Shown here: piece by piece, positions 9,814 through 18,042 of the stretch
Numbering within the stretch: the first letter of the stretch is position 1
Layout: every line of letters begins with the position of its first letter
Assembly: GCF_002256285.1 (NCBI RefSeq)
Contig: NZ_NKJE01000004.1
Span: 1 to 64,000, forward strand
DNA from: Flavobacterium sp. BFFFF1
GTDB lineage: Bacteria > Bacteroidota > Bacteroidia > Flavobacteriales > Flavobacteriaceae
Direction of reading: 5' to 3'
Length of the DNA stretch: 64,000 nt
Notes under the pieces: generated by a model
What the model saw: the letters and a program-made list of their open reading frames with translations, nothing else
Told to the model about the DNA's origin: nothing
Database searches by the model: none
Position numbers and translations under genes: made by a program

Positions 9814-11403
9814 ATGAATTTCAACGACGAAATTAAAAGGCGAAGGACCTTCGGAATTATTTCACATCCGGATGCCGGAAAAACCACACTTACTGAAAAA
9901 CTGCTGCTTTTTGGCGGTGCTATTCAGGAAGCAGGCGCTGTAAAAAATAACAAAATTAAAAAAGGTGCTACGTCCGATTTTATGGAAATCGAACGCCAAA
10001 GGGGAATTTCGGTTTCTACCTCCGTGCTGGCGTTTAATTATAAGGACAAGAAAATTAATATTCTGGACACACCGGGACACAAGGATTTCGCAGAGGATAC
10101 TTTCAGGACACTTACCGCTGTCGATAGTGTTATCGTTGTGATCGACGTTGCAAAAGGCGTCGAGGAGCAAACTGAAAAGCTCGTGGCTGTGTGCCGTTTG
10201 AGAAACATCCCAATGATTGTCTTTATCAACAAACTCGACCGTGAAGGTAAAGACGCTTTTGACCTGATGGATGAGGTAGAACAGAAACTAGGGCTTTCAG
10301 TAACACCACTGAGTTTCCCAATCGGCATGGGATATGACTTTCAGGGAATTTATAATCTTTGGGAGAAAAACATCAACCTTTTCAGTGGCGACAGCCGTAA
10401 AAATATCGAAGAAACGATTGCCTTCAGCGATGTCGAAAGCCCGGAACTTGATAAAATAATTGGTGAAAAACCAGCGACAAAATTGAGGGAGGAATTGGAA
10501 CTTATCGACGAAGTTTATCCGAAATTTGACCGCCAAAAATATTTGGACGGCCAACTTCAGCCTGTCTTTTTTGGGTCAGCGTTAAACAATTTTGGCGTGC
10601 GTGAATTGCTGGATTGTTTCGTTGAGATTGCTCCTTCCCCACTTCCCAAAGAATCAGAAACACGGCTCGTAAAACCTGACGAAAATAAGATGTCAGGATT
10701 TGTATTTAAGATTCATGCAAATATGGATCCAAAACATCGGGATCGGCTGGCATTCGTCAAAATCGTTTCAGGCACTTTCGAAAGAAACAAGCCTTATTTA
10801 CACGTGCGACACAACAAAAATTTAAAATTCTCCAGCCCGAACGCATTTTTCGCAGAAAAAAAGGAAATCGTAGACATTTCCTATCCAGGCGATATCGTTG
10901 GATTGCATGATACCGGTAACTTTAAAATTGGCGACACACTCACGGAAGGAGAATTAATGAGTTTTAAAGGCATCCCAAGCTTTTCGCCGGAACACTTTCG
11001 ATACATCAACAACGCCGATCCGCTTAAAGCAAAACAACTGGAAAAGGGTATTGACCAATTGATGGACGAAGGTGTTGCACAGCTTTTTACGCTGGAGATG
11101 AATAACAGAAAAGTCATTGGAACCGTCGGCGCACTACAGTACGAAGTGATCCAATACCGACTGGAACACGAATACGGCGCGAAATGCAACTACGAGAACT
11201 TCCCGGTACACAAGGCTTGCTGGGTGAAACCAGAAGATCCAAAAAGCGAAGAGTTCAAGGAGTTTAAACGCATTAAGCAGAAATTTCTGGCAAAGGATAA
11301 ATTTCAGCAGTTGGTGTTTTTAGCGGATTCTGACTTTACAATCCAAATGACGCAGAGCAAATATCCGACTGTAAAGCTCTACTTTACTTCAGAATTTGAT
11401 TAA
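9814..11403 (+). CDS. prfC: Peptide chain release factor 3
   Basis: 529 residues, the usual RF3 length. RF3 is a translational GTPase that releases RF1/RF2 from the ribosome after peptide release. The GTPase motifs are plain: P-loop SHPDAGKTT, DTPGHKDF (G3) and NKLD (G4); then domain II (SGFVFKIHANMDPKHRDR) and an EF-G-like domain III. An in-frame TTG at 9793 would add seven residues but falls inside the -7 box, so I start at the ATG. It sits alone with its own promoter and is not functionally linked to the polysaccharide locus. Confidence 0.96.
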   Translation: MNFNDEIKRRRTFGIISHPDAGKTTLTEKLLLFGGAIQEAGAVKNNKIKKGATSDFMEIERQRGISVSTSVLAFNYKDKKINILDTPGHKDFAEDTFRTLTAVDSVIVVIDVAKGVEEQTEKLVAVCRLRNIPMIVFINKLDREGKDAFDLMDEVEQKLGLSVTPLSFPIGMGYDFQGIYNLWEKNINLFSGDSRKNIEETIAFSDVESPELDKIIGEKPATKLREELELIDEVYPKFDRQKYLDGQLQPVFFGSALNNFGVRELLDCFVEIAPSPLPKESETRLVKPDENKMSGFVFKIHANMDPKHRDRLAFVKIVSGTFERNKPYLHVRHNKNLKFSSPNAFFAEKKEIVDISYPGDIVGLHDTGNFKIGDTLTEGELMSFKGIPSFSPEHFRYINNADPLKAKQLEKGIDQLMDEGVAQLFTLEMNNRKVIGTVGALQYEVIQYRLEHEYGAKCNYENFPVHKACWVKPEDPKSEEFKEFKRIKQKFLAKDKFQQLVFLADSDFTIQMTQSKYPTVKLYFTSEFD

Positions 11404-11548
11404 CCGATTATGTTATCAAAAACCTTTTTTTTTAATTTAATTTAGTAAAAAGGCGAATCATTTAAATTTTTATATTAATTTTGTCAAAGATTAAGAGTTT
11501 TTAACACCCGTTTTGGCGTGATTTTTTTTAAAAAGACAAACCAATTGT

Positions 11549-11577
11549 TTGTTTTATAAAAAAATATATTATATTTA
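11549..11577 (+). promoter_or_regulatory. Promoter of the small membrane protein gene
   Basis: TTG at 11549-11551, an 18-base spacer, TATATTTA at 11570-11577. It lies 32 bases before the ATG at 11610. A second TAnnTTTG match (TAATTTTG) lies at 11476-11483. Confidence 0.55.
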
Positions 11578-11609
11578 CAAAAAGTTTAAAATCTAAAATC
11601 GATATTATT

Positions 11610-11822
11610 ATGAAATTTCATTACAAAAAATTCTTGCTTTCAATGCTTATGTTGACAGTAAGTTTCGCGACTTTTGCACAAATACCGGATCCAGATTCGG
11701 ATCCAGGATCAGGTGGTAATGACCCTACACCAATAAACACAAAACTTATCTGGCTGGCAATTTTAGGCGTTGTTTTTGCATTTTACCAAATTAGCGCAAA
11801 CAAAAGAAGGCAAAAAGCATAA
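11610..11822 (+). CDS. Small secreted/membrane protein, 70 aa, PID-CTERM-like layout
   Basis: Unknown function. Three parts are visible: a signal peptide (1-23, ending FATFAQ), a short acidic Pro/Asp/Gly linker (IPDPDSDPGSGGNDPTP), and one hydrophobic helix (about 45-61) followed by a basic tail (KRRQKA). This signal-linker-helix-basic-tail plan resembles the small PID-CTERM/PEP-CTERM-like proteins of Bacteroidota. No exosortase gene is in the window, so sorting is speculative. It is a stand-alone unit with a good promoter 32 bases upstream and a strong terminator 24 bases downstream, which argues that it is a real, well-expressed gene. Confidence 0.72.
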   Translation: MKFHYKKFLLSMLMLTVSFATFAQIPDPDSDPGSGGNDPTPINTKLIWLAILGVVFAFYQISANKRRQKA

Positions 11823-11845
11823 CAATTGTTTATAAAGCAAAACTC

Positions 11846-11871
11846 GCACCAATTTTTTTGGTGCTTTTTTT
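11846..11871 (+). terminator. Intrinsic terminator after the small gene
   Basis: Stem GCACCAA (11846-11852), loop TTTTT, stem TTGGTGC (11858-11864), followed by a run of T to 11870. Confidence 0.85.
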
Positions 11872-11901
11872 GTTTATACCCATAACTTAAATCCCAATAC
11901 A

Positions 11902-12642
11902 TTGTTCTTTTTTAAAAAACCAAGACCTTTTTTAAGAGATCTTTTAAGCGAAGGTTACACTGATATCCACTCGCACCTGCTTTTTGGAATTGATGACGGC
12001 GCTGCAACGTTTGAAGACACCAATTTTCTCGTAACCAGTCTTCAGGAGTTTGGAGTGATCTCTTTTATCACAACGCCTCACACGATTCCAGGCGTATGGA
12101 ACAATACCAGTAATGACATACGCTCTCGCCACAAGGAAACCAAAAATCTGTTAGCTGAGAACGGAATAAACACACCGTTTAAGGCCGCTTCCGAGTACCT
12201 GATGGACGACACTTTTGTAAAACAGTTTCAGAACGAACCTTTGTTGACACTGAAAGACAATTATGTTTTAGTGGAAATGTCATACATCAATGCGCCCATT
12301 CAGTTATACAGCATCATTTTCGACCTTCAGGTTGCTGGCTATAAACCGGTGTTAGCGCATCCAGAGCGATACGTTTTTTACCATGAAAACTTCGAAGAAT
12401 ACCGAAAACTTAAAAAAGCGGGCTGCCTTTTTCAGCTAAATCTCCTATCCGCTGTGGGCTACTATGGCGAAGCTGTTTTTCAAACTGCTAAGAAACTATT
12501 GGACGCCGGTTTGATCGATTACACGGGGTCGGATGCACACCATAAAAACCACATCAGGGCCTTTGGCGGGAAAATCGGCCTGAAAGATTCGGCCCCTCTG
12601 CAAGAGGCCATAAACAATAATAAATTTTTCTCATTTACATAA
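11902..12642 (+). CDS. CpsB/YwqE-type tyrosine-protein phosphatase (PHP domain)
   Basis: 246 residues. A metal-dependent PHP-fold phosphatase of the CpsB/CapC family, which dephosphorylates the Tyr cluster of bacterial tyrosine kinases that govern polysaccharide export. Metal-ligand motifs are visible: IHSHLLFGIDDG (His23, His25), TPHTIPG, AHPERY and GSDAHH (Asp211, His213). It converges on the wzc1 kinase gene with only 12 bases between them; that kinase is the likely substrate. No ATG is available near the expected N-terminus: the codon before FFFKKPRPF is TTG at 11902, so a TTG start is likely. No promoter was recognised, and it lies directly after the terminator of the preceding gene. Confidence 0.87.
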   Translation: MFFFKKPRPFLRDLLSEGYTDIHSHLLFGIDDGAATFEDTNFLVTSLQEFGVISFITTPHTIPGVWNNTSNDIRSRHKETKNLLAENGINTPFKAASEYLMDDTFVKQFQNEPLLTLKDNYVLVEMSYINAPIQLYSIIFDLQVAGYKPVLAHPERYVFYHENFEEYRKLKKAGCLFQLNLLSAVGYYGEAVFQTAKKLLDAGLIDYTGSDAHHKNHIRAFGGKIGLKDSAPLQEAINNNKFFSFT

Positions 12643-12643
12643 A

Positions 12644-12669
12644 AAAAGGAAGTCTTAAGACTTCCTTTT
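12644..12669. terminator. Bidirectional terminator between the phosphatase and wzc1
   Basis: Perfect palindrome GGAAGTCTTAAGACTTCC (12648-12665), flanked by A4 and T4, so it can end transcription from both sides. The left arm on the minus strand encodes the last residues (KRKS) and stop codon of the kinase. Confidence 0.85.
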
Positions 12670-15075
12670 GAATTTATTCATAAACGTTACAAACCAGGGA
12701 TCTTTTTTGACTTCAACTCCGTAACCATAGCCATAACCGTAGCCATAACCATAGCCGTAACCATATCCATAACCGTAGCCATAACCATAACCTTTTTTAC
12801 TGTGCGTATCGTTCAGAAGGATTGACATGTTAGGCAGTTTCTTTTCTTCATATAAGGTTTGTGGTATACGAAGCATTCGTTTATCGAGGAAGTTTGCTCT
12901 TACTACATAAATTACGCTATCTGCATACTTTGCAATCAATAGCGTATCAGTTACCAGGCTTACGGGCGCAGTATCGACAATAACATAATCATACTCCTTT
13001 TTAACACGATCAAACATCTTAGCCACCTTATCGCTCAACAACAACTCTGCTGGATTAGGAGGAATGACACCAGCCGGTAGCACGTAAAAATTGTCATATC
13101 CATCAAGCTTCACAATGAGGTCGTCTAAATTCGCATCTTTAGAGGACAGGAACGTTGTTACACCACGGTTGGGCAGATTCATATATTCATCCAATTTCGG
13201 ATTTCGAATGTCCAATCCAACCAACAACACTTTTTTGCCTGAAAGAGCAAATGTTCCGGCAAGATTAACAGAAATAAACGTTTTACCTTCTTTAGGGAAC
13301 GTAGAGGTCATAAAAATCGTTTTGGCGAGTCCGTCAGGCGTATCGTTAACGATAAAGTCTAAATTCGTCCGAATGATCCTCATCGCCTCCGCTGAGCTGG
13401 ATCGGCTGTTCACCTTAATCAGTTCATCATGCGTTTCAGACTTTGGTACGTCTCCAATGAATGGAATCGTCACCCTGCTCTCAACATCATGCCTGTTATT
13501 GATTTTACTATTAAGTAAATCACGTACATAAATAACGAGAAACGGAATCAGAAACCCTAAGAATAGTCCAATCAGGTAAATAATCTGGCGGTTAGGAAAA
13601 ACGGGGTTAGGGTTTGGGTAGGCAGAGTCAATAATTTTAGAATTTGACGCTGTCGCTGCAAGTGAAATGGCGTTTTCTTCTCGTTTCTGCAAAAGATACA
13701 GGTACAACGTTTCCTTGATTTGCTGGTTCCTTGAAATTCCACGTGACACCTTCTCCTGTGCTGGAATCTCGCTAATTTTTCCTGAAATTAACTTTTCCTG
13801 GGCGTTTAAGTCTTTGAGTTTAATTCCGAGTGTCGATTTAAGGTTTTTGAGCGTCCTAAGGATACTTAAACGGAGATCATTCAACTCACCATCGTAGTTC
13901 CTAATGGTTTGATTTTCTTCTGTCGCACTTTGCAGCACCCTTGAGCGATCATTTACCTTTTTGTTAAAAGTATAGATTAACTGTGAGGCATCGCCGTCTT
14001 CAATCATGTTGACTGGAATAACGTCCTTATTTGTGTTTTTCTGAACGTTCTCGATCAGGAAATCAACAATCTTCATTTTAGTACCTGTCGAGATTATTTC
14101 CGTCTCATATTGATTTGAGGCCTGTAGAAAAATTGTGGCATCAGACGCGATATCGGTAATCTTATTAGCCCTTTTAAAAGCCACCATACCAAATTCAACC
14201 GTGTCTAATTCATCCGTAATATTTTTTAACCGTTCATTGATAAATTTCTTTGTATTCCTTGTGACGGAATTTTTATCCTCCAATGCATCGTCATTATACT
14301 GTTTTATCAACGTATTTATGAAGTCAACCCCAATTTCCTTCACCGGATCAACAATCGACAACGTCAAGACACTTGTAGTCATCTTATTCGCTGGATCGAC
14401 TTTAAGACGTCCCTGGTAAGAGTTAACGACTTTTTCTATGCCAAGCACCCTAACCGTAACTGTACTTAACTCGAACGACTTGCCTGAGTTAAGACTATTT
14501 TTAGTGACGACAACGTTTCCGAACCGGCATTTTACGGTCTCTCCAAAAGAATAGGTACCCGTCTTCTTCAATTTGCCATCTAGTAAATCGAACTGCGAAA
14601 GCGATTTTGGCTTGACGGTAAAACTGGTATCCCGATCAAAAAAATCGGCGGATTTATTAATAAAATCCACTTTGATGGGCGAATTTTTATAAGCCTGTGT
14701 CGTTTTAAGGCGGCCCTCTTTAAAGTACGTAATGTTTAGGTTCAACGCCAAAATCGTATTCTTTACTAACGTACGCGACTTAAGCACCTCAATTTCATTA
14801 TCGACATTACTTTTTACACCTCCCAAAAGGCCCAAATCTGCGAACGTTGACATTTCTGAAGCCACTCCGCCCCTTTTATCATCTTTAATCAATATACGTG
14901 CGTCAATCTTATAGGTTGGCGTCGCATACCTTAAGTAAAAAAATGCTCCGAAAAGGCATACTATTGCAGACAGCGCAAACCACTTCCAGTTAAAAAGATA
15001 TTTGCCCAGCTGCTCTTTAATATTGTACTGAGACTGGGATAAATCGTTACTCTCTATAGACTTGTTATTCTGCAT
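12655..15075 (-). CDS. wzc: Polysaccharide co-polymerase/tyrosine autokinase (first copy)
   Basis: 806 residues. A BY-kinase fused to a Wzz-type chain-length domain in the inner membrane; with a Wza outer-membrane partner it controls polymer length and export. N-terminal membrane helix (about 32-50), periplasmic coiled coil, second helix (about 498-518), then the kinase: Walker A (STFPKEGKTF, about 590-600), Walker A' (LLVGLDIRNPKL) and Walker B (YVIVDTAPVS, about 697). The C-terminal tail has 12 Gly-Tyr dipeptides in a row, the autophosphorylation cluster, then VEVKKDPW. The gene starts two bases after the wza1 stop, so the two are co-translated. It faces the PHP phosphatase. Paralogous to the kinase at 50791-53277. 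Confidence 0.93.
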   Translation of the reverse strand: MQNNKSIESNDLSQSQYNIKEQLGKYLFNWKWFALSAIVCLFGAFFYLRYATPTYKIDARILIKDDKRGGVASEMSTFADLGLLGGVKSNVDNEIEVLKSRTLVKNTILALNLNITYFKEGRLKTTQAYKNSPIKVDFINKSADFFDRDTSFTVKPKSLSQFDLLDGKLKKTGTYSFGETVKCRFGNVVVTKNSLNSGKSFELSTVTVRVLGIEKVVNSYQGRLKVDPANKMTTSVLTLSIVDPVKEIGVDFINTLIKQYNDDALEDKNSVTRNTKKFINERLKNITDELDTVEFGMVAFKRANKITDIASDATIFLQASNQYETEIISTGTKMKIVDFLIENVQKNTNKDVIPVNMIEDGDASQLIYTFNKKVNDRSRVLQSATEENQTIRNYDGELNDLRLSILRTLKNLKSTLGIKLKDLNAQEKLISGKISEIPAQEKVSRGISRNQQIKETLYLYLLQKREENAISLAATASNSKIIDSAYPNPNPVFPNRQIIYLIGLFLGFLIPFLVIYVRDLLNSKINNRHDVESRVTIPFIGDVPKSETHDELIKVNSRSSSAEAMRIIRTNLDFIVNDTPDGLAKTIFMTSTFPKEGKTFISVNLAGTFALSGKKVLLVGLDIRNPKLDEYMNLPNRGVTTFLSSKDANLDDLIVKLDGYDNFYVLPAGVIPPNPAELLLSDKVAKMFDRVKKEYDYVIVDTAPVSLVTDTLLIAKYADSVIYVVRANFLDKRMLRIPQTLYEEKKLPNMSILLNDTHSKKGYGYGYGYGYGYGYGYGYGYGYGYGVEVKKDPWFVTFMNKFKRKS
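12721..12792 (-). repeat. Gly-Tyr coding microsatellite in wzc1
   Basis: Twelve six-base Gly-Tyr units, arranged as four near-identical 18-base blocks (12721, 12739, 12757, 12775). Variation is mostly synonymous. The array is a natural site for length change by slippage. Confidence 0.9.
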
Positions 15076-15077
15076 AT

Positions 15078-15851
15078 TTATCTTGCAATTAAAGCAATAA
15101 TAGTTATTAAAAGGGAAACAGCCGAAATACCGACTGTCACGTTTGGTCCAACCACAGACGAATTTACCCGCGTTTTGTTAGGCCTTACGTATACAACATC
15201 ATTTTGATCCAGGTAATAAAACGGTGAATTTATAAAATCAGCAGATGTGATATCGATAAAGTTATGGGTTTTCACGCCGTCCACATCCCTGATGACCAGG
15301 ATTTGCTTCCTATCACCATAAATAGTAAGATCTCCAGCCATACTAATTGCTTCAGGAAGTGTGACCCGCTCCGTCGGAACATTAAAAAGGCCTGGCCTTG
15401 CCACCTCTCCCATTACGGAGAATTTGTAGTTGATAATCCTTAAATTAATGATAGGCGAAGTGATATACTTTCGCAACAACGATTTTAATTTTTCTACGGC
15501 TTCCGACTTGGTCAAACCTCCCATTTTGATACGCCCTAATACAGGAAATTCTATTTCGCCGTTGTTATCAATCAGATAAGTCTGATACCTTGAACTGGAA
15601 GCAGCATTATCTGTCCTGCCAACACCTGAATCAGAAAAAGTGAGCAGATTATAGGGTGCCGCCGCTTCAGGGTCTGGTGCGGAAACGATGATCAGCAAAA
15701 GGTCGTCAGGTTGTAATTGTGGTTCGAAGTTCACTTTCTCCGAACTCGATTTGGAATCGTCAATTCCCTGAAAATAATGAACATTTTTATTCGAAGCACA
15801 TGAAGCGAAAGCGAAAACAAATATTAAAAACAGCAATATTCTCTTTATCAT
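15078..15851 (-). CDS. wza: Outer-membrane polysaccharide export lipoprotein (first copy)
   Basis: 257 residues. A Wza-type export channel subunit. It has a lipoprotein signal peptide with lipobox FASC (Cys18), a Poly_export domain (QPDDLLLIIVSAPDPEA onward), an SLBB-type domain (KFSVMGEVARPG; DRKQILVIRDVDG) and a hydrophobic C-terminal segment. It is shorter than E. coli Wza, as is common in Bacteroidota. It is the first gene of the wza1-wzc1 pair and has its own -7 box upstream, so the pair may be transcribed independently of the long operon. Confidence 0.92.
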   Translation of the reverse strand: MIKRILLFLIFVFAFASCASNKNVHYFQGIDDSKSSSEKVNFEPQLQPDDLLLIIVSAPDPEAAAPYNLLTFSDSGVGRTDNAASSSRYQTYLIDNNGEIEFPVLGRIKMGGLTKSEAVEKLKSLLRKYITSPIINLRIINYKFSVMGEVARPGLFNVPTERVTLPEAISMAGDLTIYGDRKQILVIRDVDGVKTHNFIDITSADFINSPFYYLDQNDVVYVRPNKTRVNSSVVGPNVTVGISAVSLLITIIALIAR

Positions 15852-15904
15852 AATCGATTTTGAATTAAAATAGCCAGGGCGTATAGTTTTAGTTTAAAAT
15901 GGAG

Positions 15905-15912
15905 CAAATATA
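15905..15912 (-). promoter_or_regulatory. -7 promoter box upstream of wza1
   Basis: TATATTTG on the minus strand, exact TAnnTTTG, in the 87-base gap between the dehydratase stop and the wza1 ATG. It gives a leader of about 47 bases. No clear -33 TTG. Confidence 0.45.
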
Positions 15913-15938
15913 GTCATTTACATTTACACAGTCCCTAT

Positions 15939-17939
15939 TCAATCATTCTTTGACGACGCAGTCTTTAGCACATTGTCCAAAGAAGCAAAATCTGAGTTAA
16001 GGCTTTTAAATTCCGGGACGATAACTTTCATTTTCCCAACAATGATTTCACTTTTACTATGAGAAAGTGCTAACCCGATTAGTTCTGAGATTTCTGTGAA
16101 AACCGTTTCAAACTCTTCGTTCACCTCATGTGAGATCATAATTTTCTCATGATGTGTTGGCAATGTCTTTGAAGCGTCGTTTAACAACTCTTCATACAAC
16201 TTCTCGCCTGGGCGCAAACCAACAATTTGAATTTTGATTTCCTTGTCCGGCGTAAAACCAGCAAGCCTGATCATTTTATTGGCGAGGTCTATAATCTTAA
16301 CAGGTTTACCCATATCGAAGATGTAAATCTCTCCTCCTCTACCCATCGCACCGGCTTCAAGTACCAGTTGACAAGCCTCAGGAATCGTCATAAAGTACCT
16401 TATAATCTCTGGATGGGTAATCGTTACCGGACCGCCTTTGGCAATCTGTTCGGTAAACAGCGGTACGACAGAACCATTGGATCCAAGTACATTTCCGAAA
16501 CGCGTTGTTATAAATTTTGTTTTGCATTTGGTGTTGCCTTCCACCAATTTGTGGTGTAGCGACTGCACATATTTTTCGGCAATTCGCTTACTGGCTCCCA
16601 TTACGTTGCTGGGATTTACCGCCTTATCTGTCGAAACCATCACAAAACTTTCGACATTATATTCACATGATAAATCAGTGAGGTTTTTCGTTCCCATGAC
16701 ATTGACGAAAATCGCCTGAGACGGATTCTCTTCCATTAATGGCACGTGCTTGTATGCAGCAGCGTGGTATACGACATCAGGCTTAAATCGTTCAAAAACC
16801 TGCACCATCGAATCCCGATTTCTTACATCGCCTATAACGCTGTTTGTCCTCGCTTCAGTGAAAATTTGGTTGATCTCCAGCGTCAGGTTGTGCAGCGGTG
16901 TCTCCGCCTGATCAAGCATGATGACCCTTTTCGGGTTGAAATTTATAACCTGCCTCGTAATTTCGCTGCCAATTGAGCCTGCAGCTCCGGTAATCAGTAC
17001 GGTTTTGTTATTTAACTGGGTAGATATCGATTTGTTATCCAAAACGATCGGCTTGCGTTCGAGCAAATCCTGAATCTGAAATGTTTTCACCTTCTGGGAA
17101 ATCTCCTTCCTGTCCTCCCAATCGGAAATAAGAGGAACAGTGTACACTTTGTAATTGTATTCCAAACATTCATCCACAATCACAAGCTTCTCCTCTTTGG
17201 CAAGGCTTTTGTCAGCGATGATCAATGCTTCTGCCTCAATGGAACGCATAATGACGGGAATTCGTTTGGAAAGGTTCAGGATGGGCAAATTTAGAATTCG
17301 CTTGGAAGAATTCTGATTCTGTTTGTCGACAAAACCGACAATCCTGAAACGCAACGGCTTTTCGGACTTTAAGGCATTGGCCACTGAAATGGCATTGGCA
17401 TCAGATCCATAAATAAGTGCCCGGATCAGCTCGTTTGTTTTCTTTCCCGAAAAATAGATTTCGAAAGTTTGCTTCACAACAATCCTATAAAGGAACAATC
17501 CGCAAAAAGAGAAAATAAAATTGATGAACAACCCGGCATTCATAAACAGCTTTCGGCCGTTTAAGAAATAAAACACATAATTTGTCAGCACTAAAAAGAT
17601 CAATGTCAGGAACAACGAGATAAAAATCTTCACCGCATCAATGAATGATGAATGACGAATAATCCCAGAATATGTCCTTAACAGCCAGAAGAAAAAAAGA
17701 TTATAAAATAAGTAACCCGAAACGATATAAACCACCCAGGTTTTATGGATAAAGTTTTTATCCATTTCGGCCAGCATCTTATAAGTTATCAATGCGCAGA
17801 AACAAACCACAAGCATATCCAGCGTCAGGATGATCCAACGTGGAAGATAACTGAGATTGCGCACATCGCCTACAGACCGAAGTCGTTTTGAAATGTGATC
17901 TGTCACTGCCCTAAATGTCGATTTTTTTGTGCTTTCCAA
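15939..17939 (-). CDS. Membrane-bound UDP-GlcNAc 4,6-dehydratase (PglF/WbpM/CapD type)
   Basis: 666 residues. Converts UDP-GlcNAc to the 4-keto-6-deoxy sugar, the first step to UDP-bacillosamine or related Qui2NAc4N sugars. Four N-terminal membrane helices (about 35-160), a CoA-binding-like NAD domain, then an extended SDR domain with TGAAGSIGSEI (about 312-322). The catalytic region VSTDKAVNPSNVMGASKR (about 433-450) has Met in place of the usual SDR Tyr, as is normal in this long subfamily. With the three genes upstream (aminotransferase, phosphosugar transferase, acetyltransferase) it completes a Pgl-like set. The start is uncertain: no ATG precedes the first helix, so TTG at 17939 or GTG at 17903 must be used. 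Confidence 0.9.
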   Translation of the reverse strand: MESTKKSTFRAVTDHISKRLRSVGDVRNLSYLPRWIILTLDMLVVCFCALITYKMLAEMDKNFIHKTWVVYIVSGYLFYNLFFFWLLRTYSGIIRHSSFIDAVKIFISLFLTLIFLVLTNYVFYFLNGRKLFMNAGLFINFIFSFCGLFLYRIVVKQTFEIYFSGKKTNELIRALIYGSDANAISVANALKSEKPLRFRIVGFVDKQNQNSSKRILNLPILNLSKRIPVIMRSIEAEALIIADKSLAKEEKLVIVDECLEYNYKVYTVPLISDWEDRKEISQKVKTFQIQDLLERKPIVLDNKSISTQLNNKTVLITGAAGSIGSEITRQVINFNPKRVIMLDQAETPLHNLTLEINQIFTEARTNSVIGDVRNRDSMVQVFERFKPDVVYHAAAYKHVPLMEENPSQAIFVNVMGTKNLTDLSCEYNVESFVMVSTDKAVNPSNVMGASKRIAEKYVQSLHHKLVEGNTKCKTKFITTRFGNVLGSNGSVVPLFTEQIAKGGPVTITHPEIIRYFMTIPEACQLVLEAGAMGRGGEIYIFDMGKPVKIIDLANKMIRLAGFTPDKEIKIQIVGLRPGEKLYEELLNDASKTLPTHHEKIMISHEVNEEFETVFTEISELIGLALSHSKSEIIVGKMKVIVPEFKSLNSDFASLDNVLKTASSKND

Positions 17940-17976
17940 TGTATTTTTGAAAAATTAATTATCAGAATTTATTTAG

Positions 17977-17984
17977 CAAAAATA
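17977..17984 (-). promoter_or_regulatory. -7 promoter box upstream of the dehydratase
   Basis: TATTTTTG on the minus strand, exact TAnnTTTG, about 37 bases before the proposed TTG start, in a 103-base gap. No clear -33 element. Confidence 0.35.
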
Positions 17985-18042
17985 AATTAAAATTAATCTT
18001 GCTTTCCATAAAATTTGATTAAATGTGCTTATTTCACGGGCA

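Noticed and set aside
11505..11535. Imperfect hairpin CACCCGTTTTGGCGTG followed by T-run as prfC terminator
   Set aside because: The stem has two mismatches and lies about 100 bases after the prfC stop; too weak to list.
15939..17939. Loss of the catalytic Tyr as a sign of a dead dehydratase
   Set aside because: Met at this position is the normal state in the long PglF/WbpM/CapD subfamily.
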